Of a DNA stretch of 13,907 nucleotides, positions 7,172-13,621 are shown in pieces. The notes under the pieces were generated by a model. It saw only the letters and a program-made list of their open reading frames with translations. It had not been told where the DNA came from and did not search any database. Source of the DNA: Microcaldota archaeon (lineage in GTDB: Archaea; Micrarchaeota; Micrarchaeia; Norongarragalinales; Norongarragalinaceae); contig JACROM010000087.1 of assembly GCA_016214445.1 (NCBI GenBank), forward strand, positions 1 through 13,907, written 5' to 3'. Position numbers and translations under genes: made by a program. Within the stretch, counting starts at the first letter, position 1. Every line of letters begins with the position of its first letter.

Positions 7172-9742
7172 TCAGACCTCAACCCTTTCCCCAAGAACCG
7201 GCGCTTTTGCCTTGAAGCCTTCAGCCTTCAAAGCGGAAACAAGGGAGTCGCAGCCTTCCTTGTCGCCGTGCACGCAGAATATGGTGGACGGGTTAACTGT
7301 TTTAGCATATTCAACCAGGTCGGTCTTGGAAGCGTGGGCCGAGAAGTCGAAATGCTTGACCGGAAGGTTGACTCTTGTTTTAGTGCCGTTGAAATTAACT
7401 GGTTTTCCGTCCAACAGCGCACGGCCGTTCGAGCCTTCCACCTGGTAGCCTGTAAGGAGGACAGTTCCTTCGCCGTTTTCGTTCATCTTCTTCAAATAAC
7501 TCAAAGCGGGCCCGCCGTCGCAGTTGTGGACTATCAATCCGTTTGCAATGTAGTTTGAAGTTGCCGGAAGCGTCAAGTCAAAGACACTCGCAGTGTCCGT
7601 CTCACTGGGTTTCACGTCAAGTATTTTTGTAAATGCGATGTCGGACTCAAGCAGCAGGTTTATTTCGGCTGCAAGGTCTTCCGCCTTTTTTATTCCGAGC
7701 TTTGAAAGTTCTTTCGCAACTCCTTCCAAAACCCGCCGGGTGCAGTGTTTATTGCACGATGACGTAAGTTCATACTTCTTTGCGAAAACCCGAGGTATTC
7801 TTTTCCTGCCGGCGGCCACTTCGGCCATCGCCCGCAACTCTGCCCGCGTAATCGAATACATTTCTGCGTGGCTGTAGCCTCCGCCGATTCTGGTCAAGAG
7901 ATCTTCAAGCTTTTTCTTCTTGGCGTTCGAGGAAAAACCTATTTTTTCAGCGAAATTTTTCAAATCCCTCGGATTGTTTATCCTGACCATTCTCCCTGTG
8001 AACATCTTTCCTCCGGTGCGTTTCGTCAAGACCCTGTTTTCAGCGCGTATTCCGAACCTCAACAATAACGCTTGGGACGTGTCCGCAATATCTCGGCTGG
8101 AGGAGTAAAATGCCACTGAACTGTTTGTCGACGATGATACCGTGCCTTCTGCGTCGAACAATCCGCGCAGGAATGCAGCGATGCTGTCCATGCTGGCTTT
8201 TTGAATGACTTCGGGAACCCTGCGTTTAGGTGAACGCGCGTTTTCTATTGCCTCTAAAAACCTTGCGATTCTCGAGGAATAAATCAGCAGCCTGTTTCTT
8301 TCCTTTGTTTCAATGACTCCCTTCACCCCGAAAACCTGTTCCGCCAAAATCGCGTAATGTTTGAGATTGTCAACATCCTTGTCTGTCAGACGCACAATTT
8401 TATTCTGTTTCACATCGCCGTCTCCGATGAAATAGCCGAGAAACTGGCTCAGTTCCGGGCTGGTTTTCGCAGGCAAACGCGCTTTTTTGGCGTCGTGCTC
8501 GTTCTTTATGAGTACGCTTATCTTCAAATCTTGTTCAGTTCCCTCGTACGGAACCTTCTTGGCCAGGGCAACGTAATCGCCTTTTCTTAATGCATCCGCT
8601 CGTTTCCAACCCGTTTTCAGTCCTTCGAGAACCATGAACTCGTGGCTGGGCGTGCCGCGCAACGAAGTTGTCTGTGTTCTTATTTCAACGAGTTCTTTCG
8701 GAGACGGATTGACGACCAGCCGTGACACGTTTCCTGTGCAGACCCTGCCGTTGTTTGCCGTGTACACTTCGGATTGGACTTCGCTTATCCTGCGGCAGGC
8801 ACCATCAGCCTGCTGAATGATGCTGTCCGGATGCAGGCACATCCCTGCACTCGAGATTATCACGCACGGCCTTTTGGTCAATGATTTGCGCTGCTCGCGC
8901 GACTCTATGAACTTCGCCCGTTCCAACGCGTTCTTTAGCGCGGCAGGCTTCTTCAGGTATGACGGGAAGTCCGTCATTATCGACGAAACGGTTTTCGCCA
9001 TGCCGTCAAGGTAAATGTCCGCGTTGATCCTGTGGGCGTGCAGTACCATCAGGATTTCCTGCGCGCGGCCAACTGCGAAGCATGGAAGAAGGGCAGGTTC
9101 GTCTTTTTCCAACGCCTGCTCGACTGCATCGCAGAACTCGTCCTCCAGTTTTTTCCGTTCAGGGTGTTCGCGTGCTCCGTAAGTGCTTTCCGTAACCAGA
9201 ACGTCCACTTCCTCTTCAGGAGGCTTGGCAGCGGAATGAAGCCTAGTGTCCTCGGGCTTGAAGTCGCCTGTATAAAGAAGCGTTTTCTCGTTCCGCACCA
9301 GCACCTGCGAGGAGCCGAGTATGTGGCCCGCGTCCAACAGCTTGAAGGAAGTGCCTTCGTAGAACTTGTACTCGCTCCCGTAAGGCAGCGGAACGGCGTT
9401 CTTGAGGAGCCTTTCAACTTCCCTCGAACTGTAGGGAAGGGTTTGCTTGTTCAACAGCGCTATCTTTTCCGAGTCCGCCCACAACAGGCTCACAAGCGGC
9501 AATGTTGGGAAGGTGGTGAACGCCGGGATTGGGTGGTGCTTGAACAGCATCGGCGCCGCTCCTGAATGGTCGAGATGGGCGTGTGAGATGACCAGCGCGT
9601 CCGCCTTGACGTTCGCCAAATGCGGGGTCTCGTTGTTCCTGTTCACCATTATGCCCGCGTCCAGAAGGAGCTTTACTTCACACTCTACGAGGAAGCAGCT
9701 TTTTCCGACTTCCTGTGATGCGCCAAGGAAGGTTATTTTCAT
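7172..9742 (-). CDS. aCPSF2-like beta-CASP metallo-beta-lactamase ribonuclease, intein-containing precursor (856 aa)
   Basis: The two exteins (residues 1-301 and 741-856) join into a 417-residue nuclease, the size expected of archaeal aCPSF2, which lacks the KH domains of aCPSF1. Metallo-beta-lactamase motifs are complete: S-H54-A-H56-L-D58-H59, H140 (DAGHILGSS) and D160 (TGDF). Beta-CASP motifs follow: E185 (TESTYG), H803 (FDFSAHAS) and H825 (CVHGDKE). Such enzymes bind two zinc ions and cut or trim RNA in 3'-end formation and decay. The intein sits inside the conserved SSAGM-CDGGP loop, so an unspliced precursor should be inactive. ATG 9742 is supported by the standard MKITFLGASQEVGKS N-terminus and by a TATA-like box about 28 bp upstream, hence leaderless. 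The gene is divergent from the ACD operon across 53 bp. Confidence 0.93.
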   Translation of the reverse strand: MKITFLGASQEVGKSCFLVECEVKLLLDAGIMVNRNNETPHLANVKADALVISHAHLDHSGAAPMLFKHHPIPAFTTFPTLPLVSLLWADSEKIALLNKQTLPYSSREVERLLKNAVPLPYGSEYKFYEGTSFKLLDAGHILGSSQVLVRNEKTLLYTGDFKPEDTRLHSAAKPPEEEVDVLVTESTYGAREHPERKKLEDEFCDAVEQALEKDEPALLPCFAVGRAQEILMVLHAHRINADIYLDGMAKTVSSIMTDFPSYLKKPAALKNALERAKFIESREQRKSLTKRPCVIISSAGMCLHPDSIIQQADGACRRISEVQSEVYTANNGRVCTGNVSRLVVNPSPKELVEIRTQTTSLRGTPSHEFMVLEGLKTGWKRADALRKGDYVALAKKVPYEGTEQDLKISVLIKNEHDAKKARLPAKTSPELSQFLGYFIGDGDVKQNKIVRLTDKDVDNLKHYAILAEQVFGVKGVIETKERNRLLIYSSRIARFLEAIENARSPKRRVPEVIQKASMDSIAAFLRGLFDAEGTVSSSTNSSVAFYSSSRDIADTSQALLLRFGIRAENRVLTKRTGGKMFTGRMVRINNPRDLKNFAEKIGFSSNAKKKKLEDLLTRIGGGYSHAEMYSITRAELRAMAEVAAGRKRIPRVFAKKYELTSSCNKHCTRRVLEGVAKELSKLGIKKAEDLAAEINLLLESDIAFTKILDVKPSETDTASVFDLTLPATSNYIANGLIVHNCDGGPALSYLKKMNENGEGTVLLTGYQVEGSNGRALLDGKPVNFNGTKTRVNLPVKHFDFSAHASKTDLVEYAKTVNPSTIFCVHGDKEGCDSLVSALKAEGFKAKAPVLGERVEV
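7523..8839 (-). mobile_element. Intein with LAGLIDADG homing endonuclease (439 aa, C302-N740 of the precursor)
   Basis: The boundaries are clear: C302 begins the intein directly after SSAGM, and VH739-N740 ends it before C741, the +1 nucleophile. That is the standard class 1 set (Cys1, His-Asn, Cys+1). Block B shows T364-P-S-H367. The endonuclease has both LAGLIDADG-type motifs, FLGYFIGD441G and LRGLFDAE532G, with their acidic residues kept, so it may still cut. A basic, helical stretch (about 605-690) follows and may help bind DNA. Block F (SVFDLTL ... NYIANGLIVHN) is present, though the usual block F His appears to be replaced. Inteins of this kind home into intein-free alleles by double-strand-break repair. 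The frame is intact throughout. Confidence 0.93.
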
Positions 9743-9795
9743 TCGGTTTTGTTATGGGTAAACAAACTTTTTAACCCTGACTCCCTTGTCTTACC
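9743..9795. promoter_or_regulatory. Compact divergent promoter with one shared TATA-like box
   Basis: The 53-bp gap between the minus-strand nuclease and plus-strand ACD beta contains a single AT-rich element, ACTTTTTAAC (9766-9775). Its centre is about 26 bp from ATG 9796 and about 28 bp from ATG 9742. It therefore could serve as TATA box in both directions, with leaderless transcripts each way. Neither start codon has a visible ribosome-binding site. Confidence 0.45.
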
Positions 9796-10422
9796 ATGCT
9801 TGGGCCAGTTGAGTCATTTGAGTTGCTGAAGAAGTACGGCATCCCTTTCCCAAAGACCGCATTCTGCGACGACCTTGGGGGCGTGCTGGAAAGCGCTGCC
9901 AGCATGAAGTTTCCGGTTGTGCTGAAGGTTTCGTCCCGCGAGGAAACCCACAAGACCGAAAAGGGTTTGGTGCAATTGGGTATCCACAACCTCGACGAGC
10001 TGTCCCTTGCCTTCACTCGCTTGCAGCACAAGGCCGAACACTTCAAAGTTGATTCGTTTATTTTGCAGGAACAAAAACGCGGGGTGGAGTTCATCATTGG
10101 CGGGCAGAACGATGCGGTTTTCGGCGACTCCGTCCTCTTCGGCCTCGGTGGCATATACGCCGAGCTTTTCAACGACGTTTCGGTCCGCGTTTGTCCTTTG
10201 ACGAGGAAAGACGCGGAATCGATGATTGAAGCCACGAAAGCGAGAGTTTTCTTCGAAGATGGCTTTAGGGGAAAGAAGGCTTCCAAAAAGCAGGTTGTGC
10301 ATTTGCTGATGAAAACCTCGCTTTTGCTTGCCAAGGAGCCTGTTGTTTCCCTTGACTTCAATCCAGTTATTGCTGATGAGAATGGCGCGTCCGTTGTTGA
10401 TGCGAGAGTGGTTTTGCGATGA
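9796..10422 (+). CDS. Acyl-CoA (acetate-CoA) ligase, ADP-forming, beta subunit (208 aa)
   Basis: This is the ATP-grasp beta subunit of the ADP-forming acetyl-CoA synthetase (ACD), which with alpha turns acyl-CoA + ADP + Pi into acid + CoA + ATP. Visible marks: FPVVLKVSS (39-47) and the phosphorylatable His in T-H52-K (family form: HK-S/T ... G), then an LQEQ...GVEFIIGG strand pair (90-103), F-G-x-G-G-I-Y-x-E-L (115-124) and the C-terminal SLDFNP(V)IADENGASVVDARVVL block (185-207). Length is near the roughly 230 residues usual for a free-standing beta subunit. ATG 9796 fits the TATA-like box at 9766-9775. Its stop TGA overlaps the ATG of the next small ORF (ATGA 10419-10422). Acetyl-CoA as the natural substrate is inferred; aryl or branched acyl-CoAs are possible. 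Confidence 0.92.
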   Translation: MLGPVESFELLKKYGIPFPKTAFCDDLGGVLESAASMKFPVVLKVSSREETHKTEKGLVQLGIHNLDELSLAFTRLQHKAEHFKVDSFILQEQKRGVEFIIGGQNDAVFGDSVLFGLGGIYAELFNDVSVRVCPLTRKDAESMIEATKARVFFEDGFRGKKASKKQVVHLLMKTSLLLAKEPVVSLDFNPVIADENGASVVDARVVLR

Positions 10423-10559
10423 ATTTTTTAAGAGGGAGGGTTTGGGCGGTAGGCCGCACTAAGGGAACCGTAGGTGCCCTTGGGGCGACCGATTTTAACC
10501 CGGTTATTGCAGATGAAAATGGTGCTTCGGTAGTTGATGCGAGGATAGTGATGAAATGA
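10419..10559 (+). pseudogene. 46-aa ORF repeating the ACD beta C-terminus (duplicated or relict beta tail)
   Basis: An open frame runs from ATG 10419 to TGA 10557-10559. It overlaps the beta stop (ATGA) and the alpha start (ATGA 10556-10559). The last 22 residues, beginning DFNPVIADENGASVVDAR (from 10491), match the beta C-terminus at 19 of 22 positions, the three changes being V to I, L to M and R to K. At DNA level 17 of 69 bases differ, and 12 of these are synonymous, so the copies diverged while coding for protein. The first 24 residues (MNFLRGRVWAVGRT...) match nothing I know, and their DNA can fold into two hairpins (10446-10457 and 10461-10481). It may be the end of a lost second beta gene or a short expressed peptide. 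I list it as a pseudogene because no complete domain remains, but the frame is intact. Confidence 0.7.
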
Positions 10560-11932
10560 GTTTGGGCGCGTTCTTCAAACCGAAAAGCGTCGCTGTAATC
10601 GGCGCGAGCAGCAAGCTACGCTCAGTAGGCTACGGCGTCCTGCGCAATCTTGTCACAGGCGGGGTGTTCCAGTCCAAGTACGCCAAACCCTTCAACGGCG
10701 AGGTTTACGCAGTAAACCCGAACGCGGACAAGGTGCTCGGAAGGCATGCCTTCAACTCGGTTCTGGGTATTCCCGGCGAGGTTGATTTGGCAGTAGTATG
10801 CGTTCCATCCGAAGTAGTGCCCAAAGTGACCCGAGAATGCAGCAAAAAAGGCGTAAAAGCGTGCATAATCATCTCAGCTGGTTTCGCCGAAGCAGGAAAC
10901 AAGGAGCTCCAAGCGGAGGTGCTCAAGGCAGCGGGCCGCATGCGCGTCCTGGGCCCCAACACACTTGGCGTAATAGCGCCGTCTTCCAGCATGAACGCCT
11001 CGTTTGGCTTGACCACACCTGCGCCTGGAAGCATCGCTTTCCTCACGCAGTCCGGCGCAATCGCGGACAGCGTCATAGACTGGGCAATAGAGGAAGAGTA
11101 CGCCTTTTCTGCGATAGTTTCCCTTGGAAACGCAGCTGACGTGGCCTTGCCAGAACTCATAGAGCACTTCGTCCGCGACAGGCAGACCAAGGTGATATGC
11201 TGCTACGTCGAGGGCATAAGGGACGGGAAAGCGTTTTTGAACGCGTTGAGGAACGCCAAGCGCCGTGGCAAAGCTGTCGTGGTGTTGAAAGCAGGAAGGA
11301 GCGCTTCGGGCAAGAAAGCGGTTTCAACCCATACCGGTTCGGTTGCAGGCTCGCACAAGGTTTTCGAAGGAGCTTTGGAGCAGGGGAGTGCCATAAGCGT
11401 GGACAATCTTAATGATTTGTTCCTTTTCGCCAAGGCGTTGGACTTCTGCCCGAAACCGAAATCTAATGGTTTCGTAGTTGTCTCGAATGCAGGCGGCGTG
11501 GCCGTGTTGTTGAGCGACTACTGCGAGAAATACGGAGTTAAGCTTGTAGAACTGAAGGAAAGCACCTTGAGGAAACTGGACCGCACGAGAAAAATGCATC
11601 CTGCGTATTCGCGGAGAAACCCGCTCGACCTGGTTGGCGACGCCACTCCCGAACGCTACGAGGCCGCGTTGAAGGTCCTGCTAAGGGCGCCTTATGTTGC
11701 CGGTTTGTTTGTCGCGCAAACTCTCCAGACCATGACTGACCCGGCCAAGAACGCGGAAATAATAGTCGAGGCGAAAAAACGCGGCAAGCCCATACTTACT
11801 GTTTTCCTCGGCGGAAAATACAGCAGGGATAGCATGCTTTACCTTAACGGGCACAGGATAGCCGACTTCAACGACCCGGAGCGCGCTGTTAAGGCTGCTG
11901 CTGCTTTGTTGAAATTCGCGGGCAAGAAGTAG
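10556..11932 (+). CDS. Acyl-CoA (acetate-CoA) ligase, ADP-forming, alpha subunit (458 aa)
   Basis: This is the CoA-binding/ligase alpha subunit of ACD, full length for a free-standing alpha. An N-terminal CoA-binding Rossmann domain starts at FFKPKSVAVIGASS (6-19) and includes YAVNP (51-55) and the VDLAVVCVP strand (76-84). The ligase part has LGPNTLGVI (132-140), LTQSGAIA (163-170), and S-T-H259-TGS-x-AG, where H259 is the phosphohistidine that passes phosphate between alpha and beta. The C-terminal domain contains NPLDLVGDA and closes with an ERAVKAAAALL helix. The start ATG 10556 overlaps the preceding TGA, so translation is coupled to the beta-tail ORF. The gene ends 7 bp from a convergent minus-strand gene, and no T-tract terminator is seen between them. 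Confidence 0.94.
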   Translation: MSLGAFFKPKSVAVIGASSKLRSVGYGVLRNLVTGGVFQSKYAKPFNGEVYAVNPNADKVLGRHAFNSVLGIPGEVDLAVVCVPSEVVPKVTRECSKKGVKACIIISAGFAEAGNKELQAEVLKAAGRMRVLGPNTLGVIAPSSSMNASFGLTTPAPGSIAFLTQSGAIADSVIDWAIEEEYAFSAIVSLGNAADVALPELIEHFVRDRQTKVICCYVEGIRDGKAFLNALRNAKRRGKAVVVLKAGRSASGKKAVSTHTGSVAGSHKVFEGALEQGSAISVDNLNDLFLFAKALDFCPKPKSNGFVVVSNAGGVAVLLSDYCEKYGVKLVELKESTLRKLDRTRKMHPAYSRRNPLDLVGDATPERYEAALKVLLRAPYVAGLFVAQTLQTMTDPAKNAEIIVEAKKRGKPILTVFLGGKYSRDSMLYLNGHRIADFNDPERAVKAAAALLKFAGKK

Positions 11933-11939
11933 CTGTTTG

Positions 11940-12257
11940 TCATGCAGCCATGCTCCCATTCTTTATGATTTGCCGCACCCTGCTTCCGCCTTCCAATATC
12001 AAATATATTCCAGCTATTGTGAGCAACAAATTTACGTCCGATTCATTGAACATGAACAATTGAATTTTGAAAAGGGAGATGAGAAGACTGTTCGCGCCGA
12101 ACGTTATTGCGGCGCCAGCGCTTAAGTCTGCTGTAAGCTCTTTTTTCAATTCTCCGCTGACCTTTTTCTTTTCGATTTTATTTTTGGCCGCACGCAAAAG
12201 CACGACCGCCAAACCTCCCAATAGGGGTATAGCTATTTCAACCATTTTTCCAATCAC
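11940..12257 (-). CDS. Small membrane protein, three predicted helices (105 aa)
   Basis: No family is recognised. The start is GTG at 12257, whose bases overlap the TGA of the preceding 43-aa gene (GTGA, 12254-12257); ATG at residue 5 is a fallback. A hydrophobic helix (about 6-22) is followed by a strongly charged linker (25-44, KNKIEKKK ... ELKKELTADL), a second helix (about 46-70) and a third (about 75-90), then a basic tail. There are no cysteines or catalytic motifs. It converges on ACD alpha with a 7-bp gap. The coupling to the glycine-zipper mini-protein suggests the two act together in the membrane. Reading frame, helix pattern and the coupled start support a real gene. Confidence 0.65.
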   Translation of the reverse strand: MIGKMVEIAIPLLGGLAVVLLRAAKNKIEKKKVSGELKKELTADLSAGAAITFGANSLLISLFKIQLFMFNESDVNLLLTIAGIYLILEGGSRVRQIIKNGSMAA

Positions 12258-12385
12258 TGTTTGCTAGAGAAAAGCAAACCTAGAAAAGCGCCTAACACTG
12301 CCCCGACCGGTCCCAGGATTGACCCGACTATGAGTGAACCGAGGAAGACGCTCCATTTTTGGTTTTCGTATGCGGCGGTTTGCAT
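12254..12385 (-). CDS. Glycine-zipper mini membrane protein (43 aa)
   Basis: ATG 12385 to TGA 12254-12256 encodes 43 residues. After a polar N-terminus (MQTAAYENQK) comes one long hydrophobic stretch, W11-F39, with glycines at 16, 21, 25, 28, 32 and 36. This near four-residue spacing is a glycine-zipper pattern, typical of tightly packed or oligomeric membrane helices. P26 may kink it into a hairpin. The stop codon overlaps the GTG of the 105-aa gene, so both are likely one transcript. A TTAATTAA box at 12419-12426 could be its TATA element, giving a leader of roughly 10 bases. Possible roles include a membrane accessory subunit, holin-like or toxin-like peptide; none can be chosen from sequence. 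Confidence 0.6.
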   Translation of the reverse strand: MQTAAYENQKWSVFLGSLIVGSILGPVGAVLGAFLGLLFSSKQ

Positions 12386-12418
12386 TTTCTTTACCGCTAT
12401 TCTTTAGCCAAGTTCCGG

Positions 12419-12426
12419 TTAATTAA
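12419..12426 (-). promoter_or_regulatory. TATA-like box for the small membrane-protein pair
   Basis: TTAATTAA lies about 37 bp before ATG 12385 on the minus strand. With normal TATA spacing the transcript would start near 12396 and have a short leader. It lies just beyond the T-tract that probably ends the isomerase transcript. Confidence 0.35.
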
Positions 12427-12436
12427 TCTTGGGGAG

Positions 12437-12443
12437 AAAAAAA
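12437..12443 (-). terminator. T7 tract terminator after the IPP isomerase gene
   Basis: On the minus strand the sequence GAATTTTTTTCTCCCC contains seven T in a row, 54 bases after the isomerase stop at 12497. It matches the U-tract form of archaeal terminator. The 111-bp gap 12386-12496 otherwise holds only the next promoter. Confidence 0.5.
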
Positions 12444-12496
12444 TTCTACTCAACTGTATGTTTTGCTTTTTTTCAGCAGCTTTCCCGCTTTTTGTT

Positions 12497-13486
12497 TTAC
12501 TCCAGCAGCTTCGCTTTCCTCAGCTCGCCCAAGTTCTTCGAGCGCGTCAGGAACATTGCTGTTTTGAGTTCGTGCTTCCACTTCTTGATGAGTTTCTTCA
12601 CTTCGGCAGGGCCACCTTCCTGCTGCGCCTCGAGGAAAGGTGCGGCTGCGCCTGCAATTGATGCGCCCAAACGTATTGCTTTTGCGGCCTCAAGGCCGTT
12701 CCGCATGCCGCCTGCTGCAATAAGTGGAATCCTTACTGCGTTGGAGCATTGCTTCAGCGCTTCAGCAGTCGGAAGGCCCCAATCGCGGAAAACATCCCCA
12801 CTTCTTCCGGAACGGTAATGCTCCACGGCGCTCCAAGACGTGCCGCCCAAACCGGAAACATCCAACGCATTGCATCCTGCTTTTTCGAGTTCCCTTGCGA
12901 CCTCGCCGTTTATTCCCGAGCCCACTTCCTTGGCCACAACAGGAACGCTCAATTCCCTGCACAAAATCGTTATCTTCTCCAAAACACCAGTCCAGTCTGT
13001 GTCCCCTTCCTTCTGTATTGCTTCTTGCAGCGGGTTCAGGTGCACGCACAGCGCGTCCGCTCGTATGTCGTCAATCGCGCTTTGGATTTGCTTCGGCGAG
13101 TACTTCTTGAGTTGGTAGGCCCCGATGTTTCCGCACAGGAAAGCGCCTTTCTTTACGGCGTAGGTTTTCTTCAGCGACTTGTCTTCCAACATCGCTCTTT
13201 GCGAGCCAACCGCGAAAATTATTCCCTCTTCGGCGCACGCCCCGGCCATTTCCGAGTTGATTTTTTCCGCTTCCGTGCACCCGCCGGTCATGCCGGTTAC
13301 CATGAATGGCGCGGAGAGCTTTTTGCCCAGAAAAGTAGTTTCGAGGCTTATCTTCGAGTAGTCGAGTTCAGGCAGTGCATAATGCAGAAACCGGATTTTT
13401 TCGAAGCCGTTGCTCGCCGTTGTATGAACGTCCTCCTTTAGCGCCACTTCGACGTGCTCCATCTTGCGCTTTTCGGTTTCCTGCAT
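12497..13486 (-). CDS. fni: Type 2 isopentenyl-diphosphate delta-isomerase (FMN-dependent, 329 aa)
   Basis: The enzyme interconverts isopentenyl diphosphate and dimethylallyl diphosphate using reduced FMN, supplying both units for archaeal isoprenoid lipids. It is a TIM-barrel protein of normal length. Seen: EKRKMEHVEVAL (5-16) with the conserved RK, the HYALPEL segment (35-41), FMVTGMTGG (61-69), GSQRAML (94-100), the catalytic H149-L-N151-P-L-Q154-E155, KEVGSGI (186-192), SGLGGTSWSAVE (211-222) and the phosphate-binding AAGGMRNGLEAAKAIRLGA (257-275). The ATG at 13486 is preferred over M9 because the KRK motif precedes M9 and because AATTTAAA at 13510-13517 is about 27 bp upstream, which fits a leaderless transcript. 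Transcribed alone. Confidence 0.95.
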   Translation of the reverse strand: MQETEKRKMEHVEVALKEDVHTTASNGFEKIRFLHYALPELDYSKISLETTFLGKKLSAPFMVTGMTGGCTEAEKINSEMAGACAEEGIIFAVGSQRAMLEDKSLKKTYAVKKGAFLCGNIGAYQLKKYSPKQIQSAIDDIRADALCVHLNPLQEAIQKEGDTDWTGVLEKITILCRELSVPVVAKEVGSGINGEVARELEKAGCNALDVSGLGGTSWSAVEHYRSGRSGDVFRDWGLPTAEALKQCSNAVRIPLIAAGGMRNGLEAAKAIRLGASIAGAAAPFLEAQQEGGPAEVKKLIKKWKHELKTAMFLTRSKNLGELRKAKLLE

Positions 13487-13509
13487 GCTATTGTTTTTGG
13501 CGTTTTTGG

Positions 13510-13517
13510 TTTAAATT
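13510..13517 (-). promoter_or_regulatory. TATA-like box for the IPP isomerase gene
   Basis: AATTTAAA on the minus strand is centred about 27 bp before ATG 13486. This spacing predicts transcription starting at or next to the start codon. Confidence 0.55.
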
Positions 13518-13519
13518 CC

Positions 13520-13577
13520 CGCCTTTGGGCTTTAATTAAACCCAGGCAGACGCCTTTGCCGCCCAAAGGCGTTTGCC
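13520..13577. repeat. Nested, mutually exclusive inverted repeats upstream of fni
   Basis: GGCAGACGCCTTTG (13545-13558) pairs with CAAAGGCGTTTGCC (13564-13577) over 14 positions with one G-T pair and a 5-base loop. The right arm also pairs with CGCCTTTGGGC at 13520-13530 (exact over 11 bases with GCCCAAAGGCG, 13561-13571). The two foldings compete for the same bases. This resembles REP- or MITE-like palindromic debris, or an extragenic switch; copy number elsewhere in the genome would decide. Confidence 0.65.
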
Positions 13578-13580
13578 TCG

Positions 13581-13621
13581 TCCCCGTTTGGGGAAATACC
13601 TCGGGCTTTAGCCCTCGGAGG
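13581..13621. repeat. Two further tandem hairpins
   Basis: TCCCC-GTTT-GGGGA (13581-13594) and GGGC-TTTA-GCCC (13603-13614), the latter flanked by CCTC (13599-13602) and GAGG (13618-13621). With the 13545-13577 stem they make three hairpins in under 80 bases. Confidence 0.6.

Noticed and set aside
10434..10449. Similarity of GGTTTGGGCGG to the first codons of ACD alpha (AGTTTGGGCGCG), hinting at a tandem duplication of the whole beta-alpha junction
   Set aside because: Only about 9 bases agree and the sequence after them differs, so chance is enough to explain it.
9796..10559. A programmed -1 frameshift joining ACD beta to the 46-codon ORF
   Set aside because: Beta already has a complete C-terminus before its stop, no clear slippery heptamer or downstream pseudoknot is seen, and read-through would only add a second copy of the same tail.
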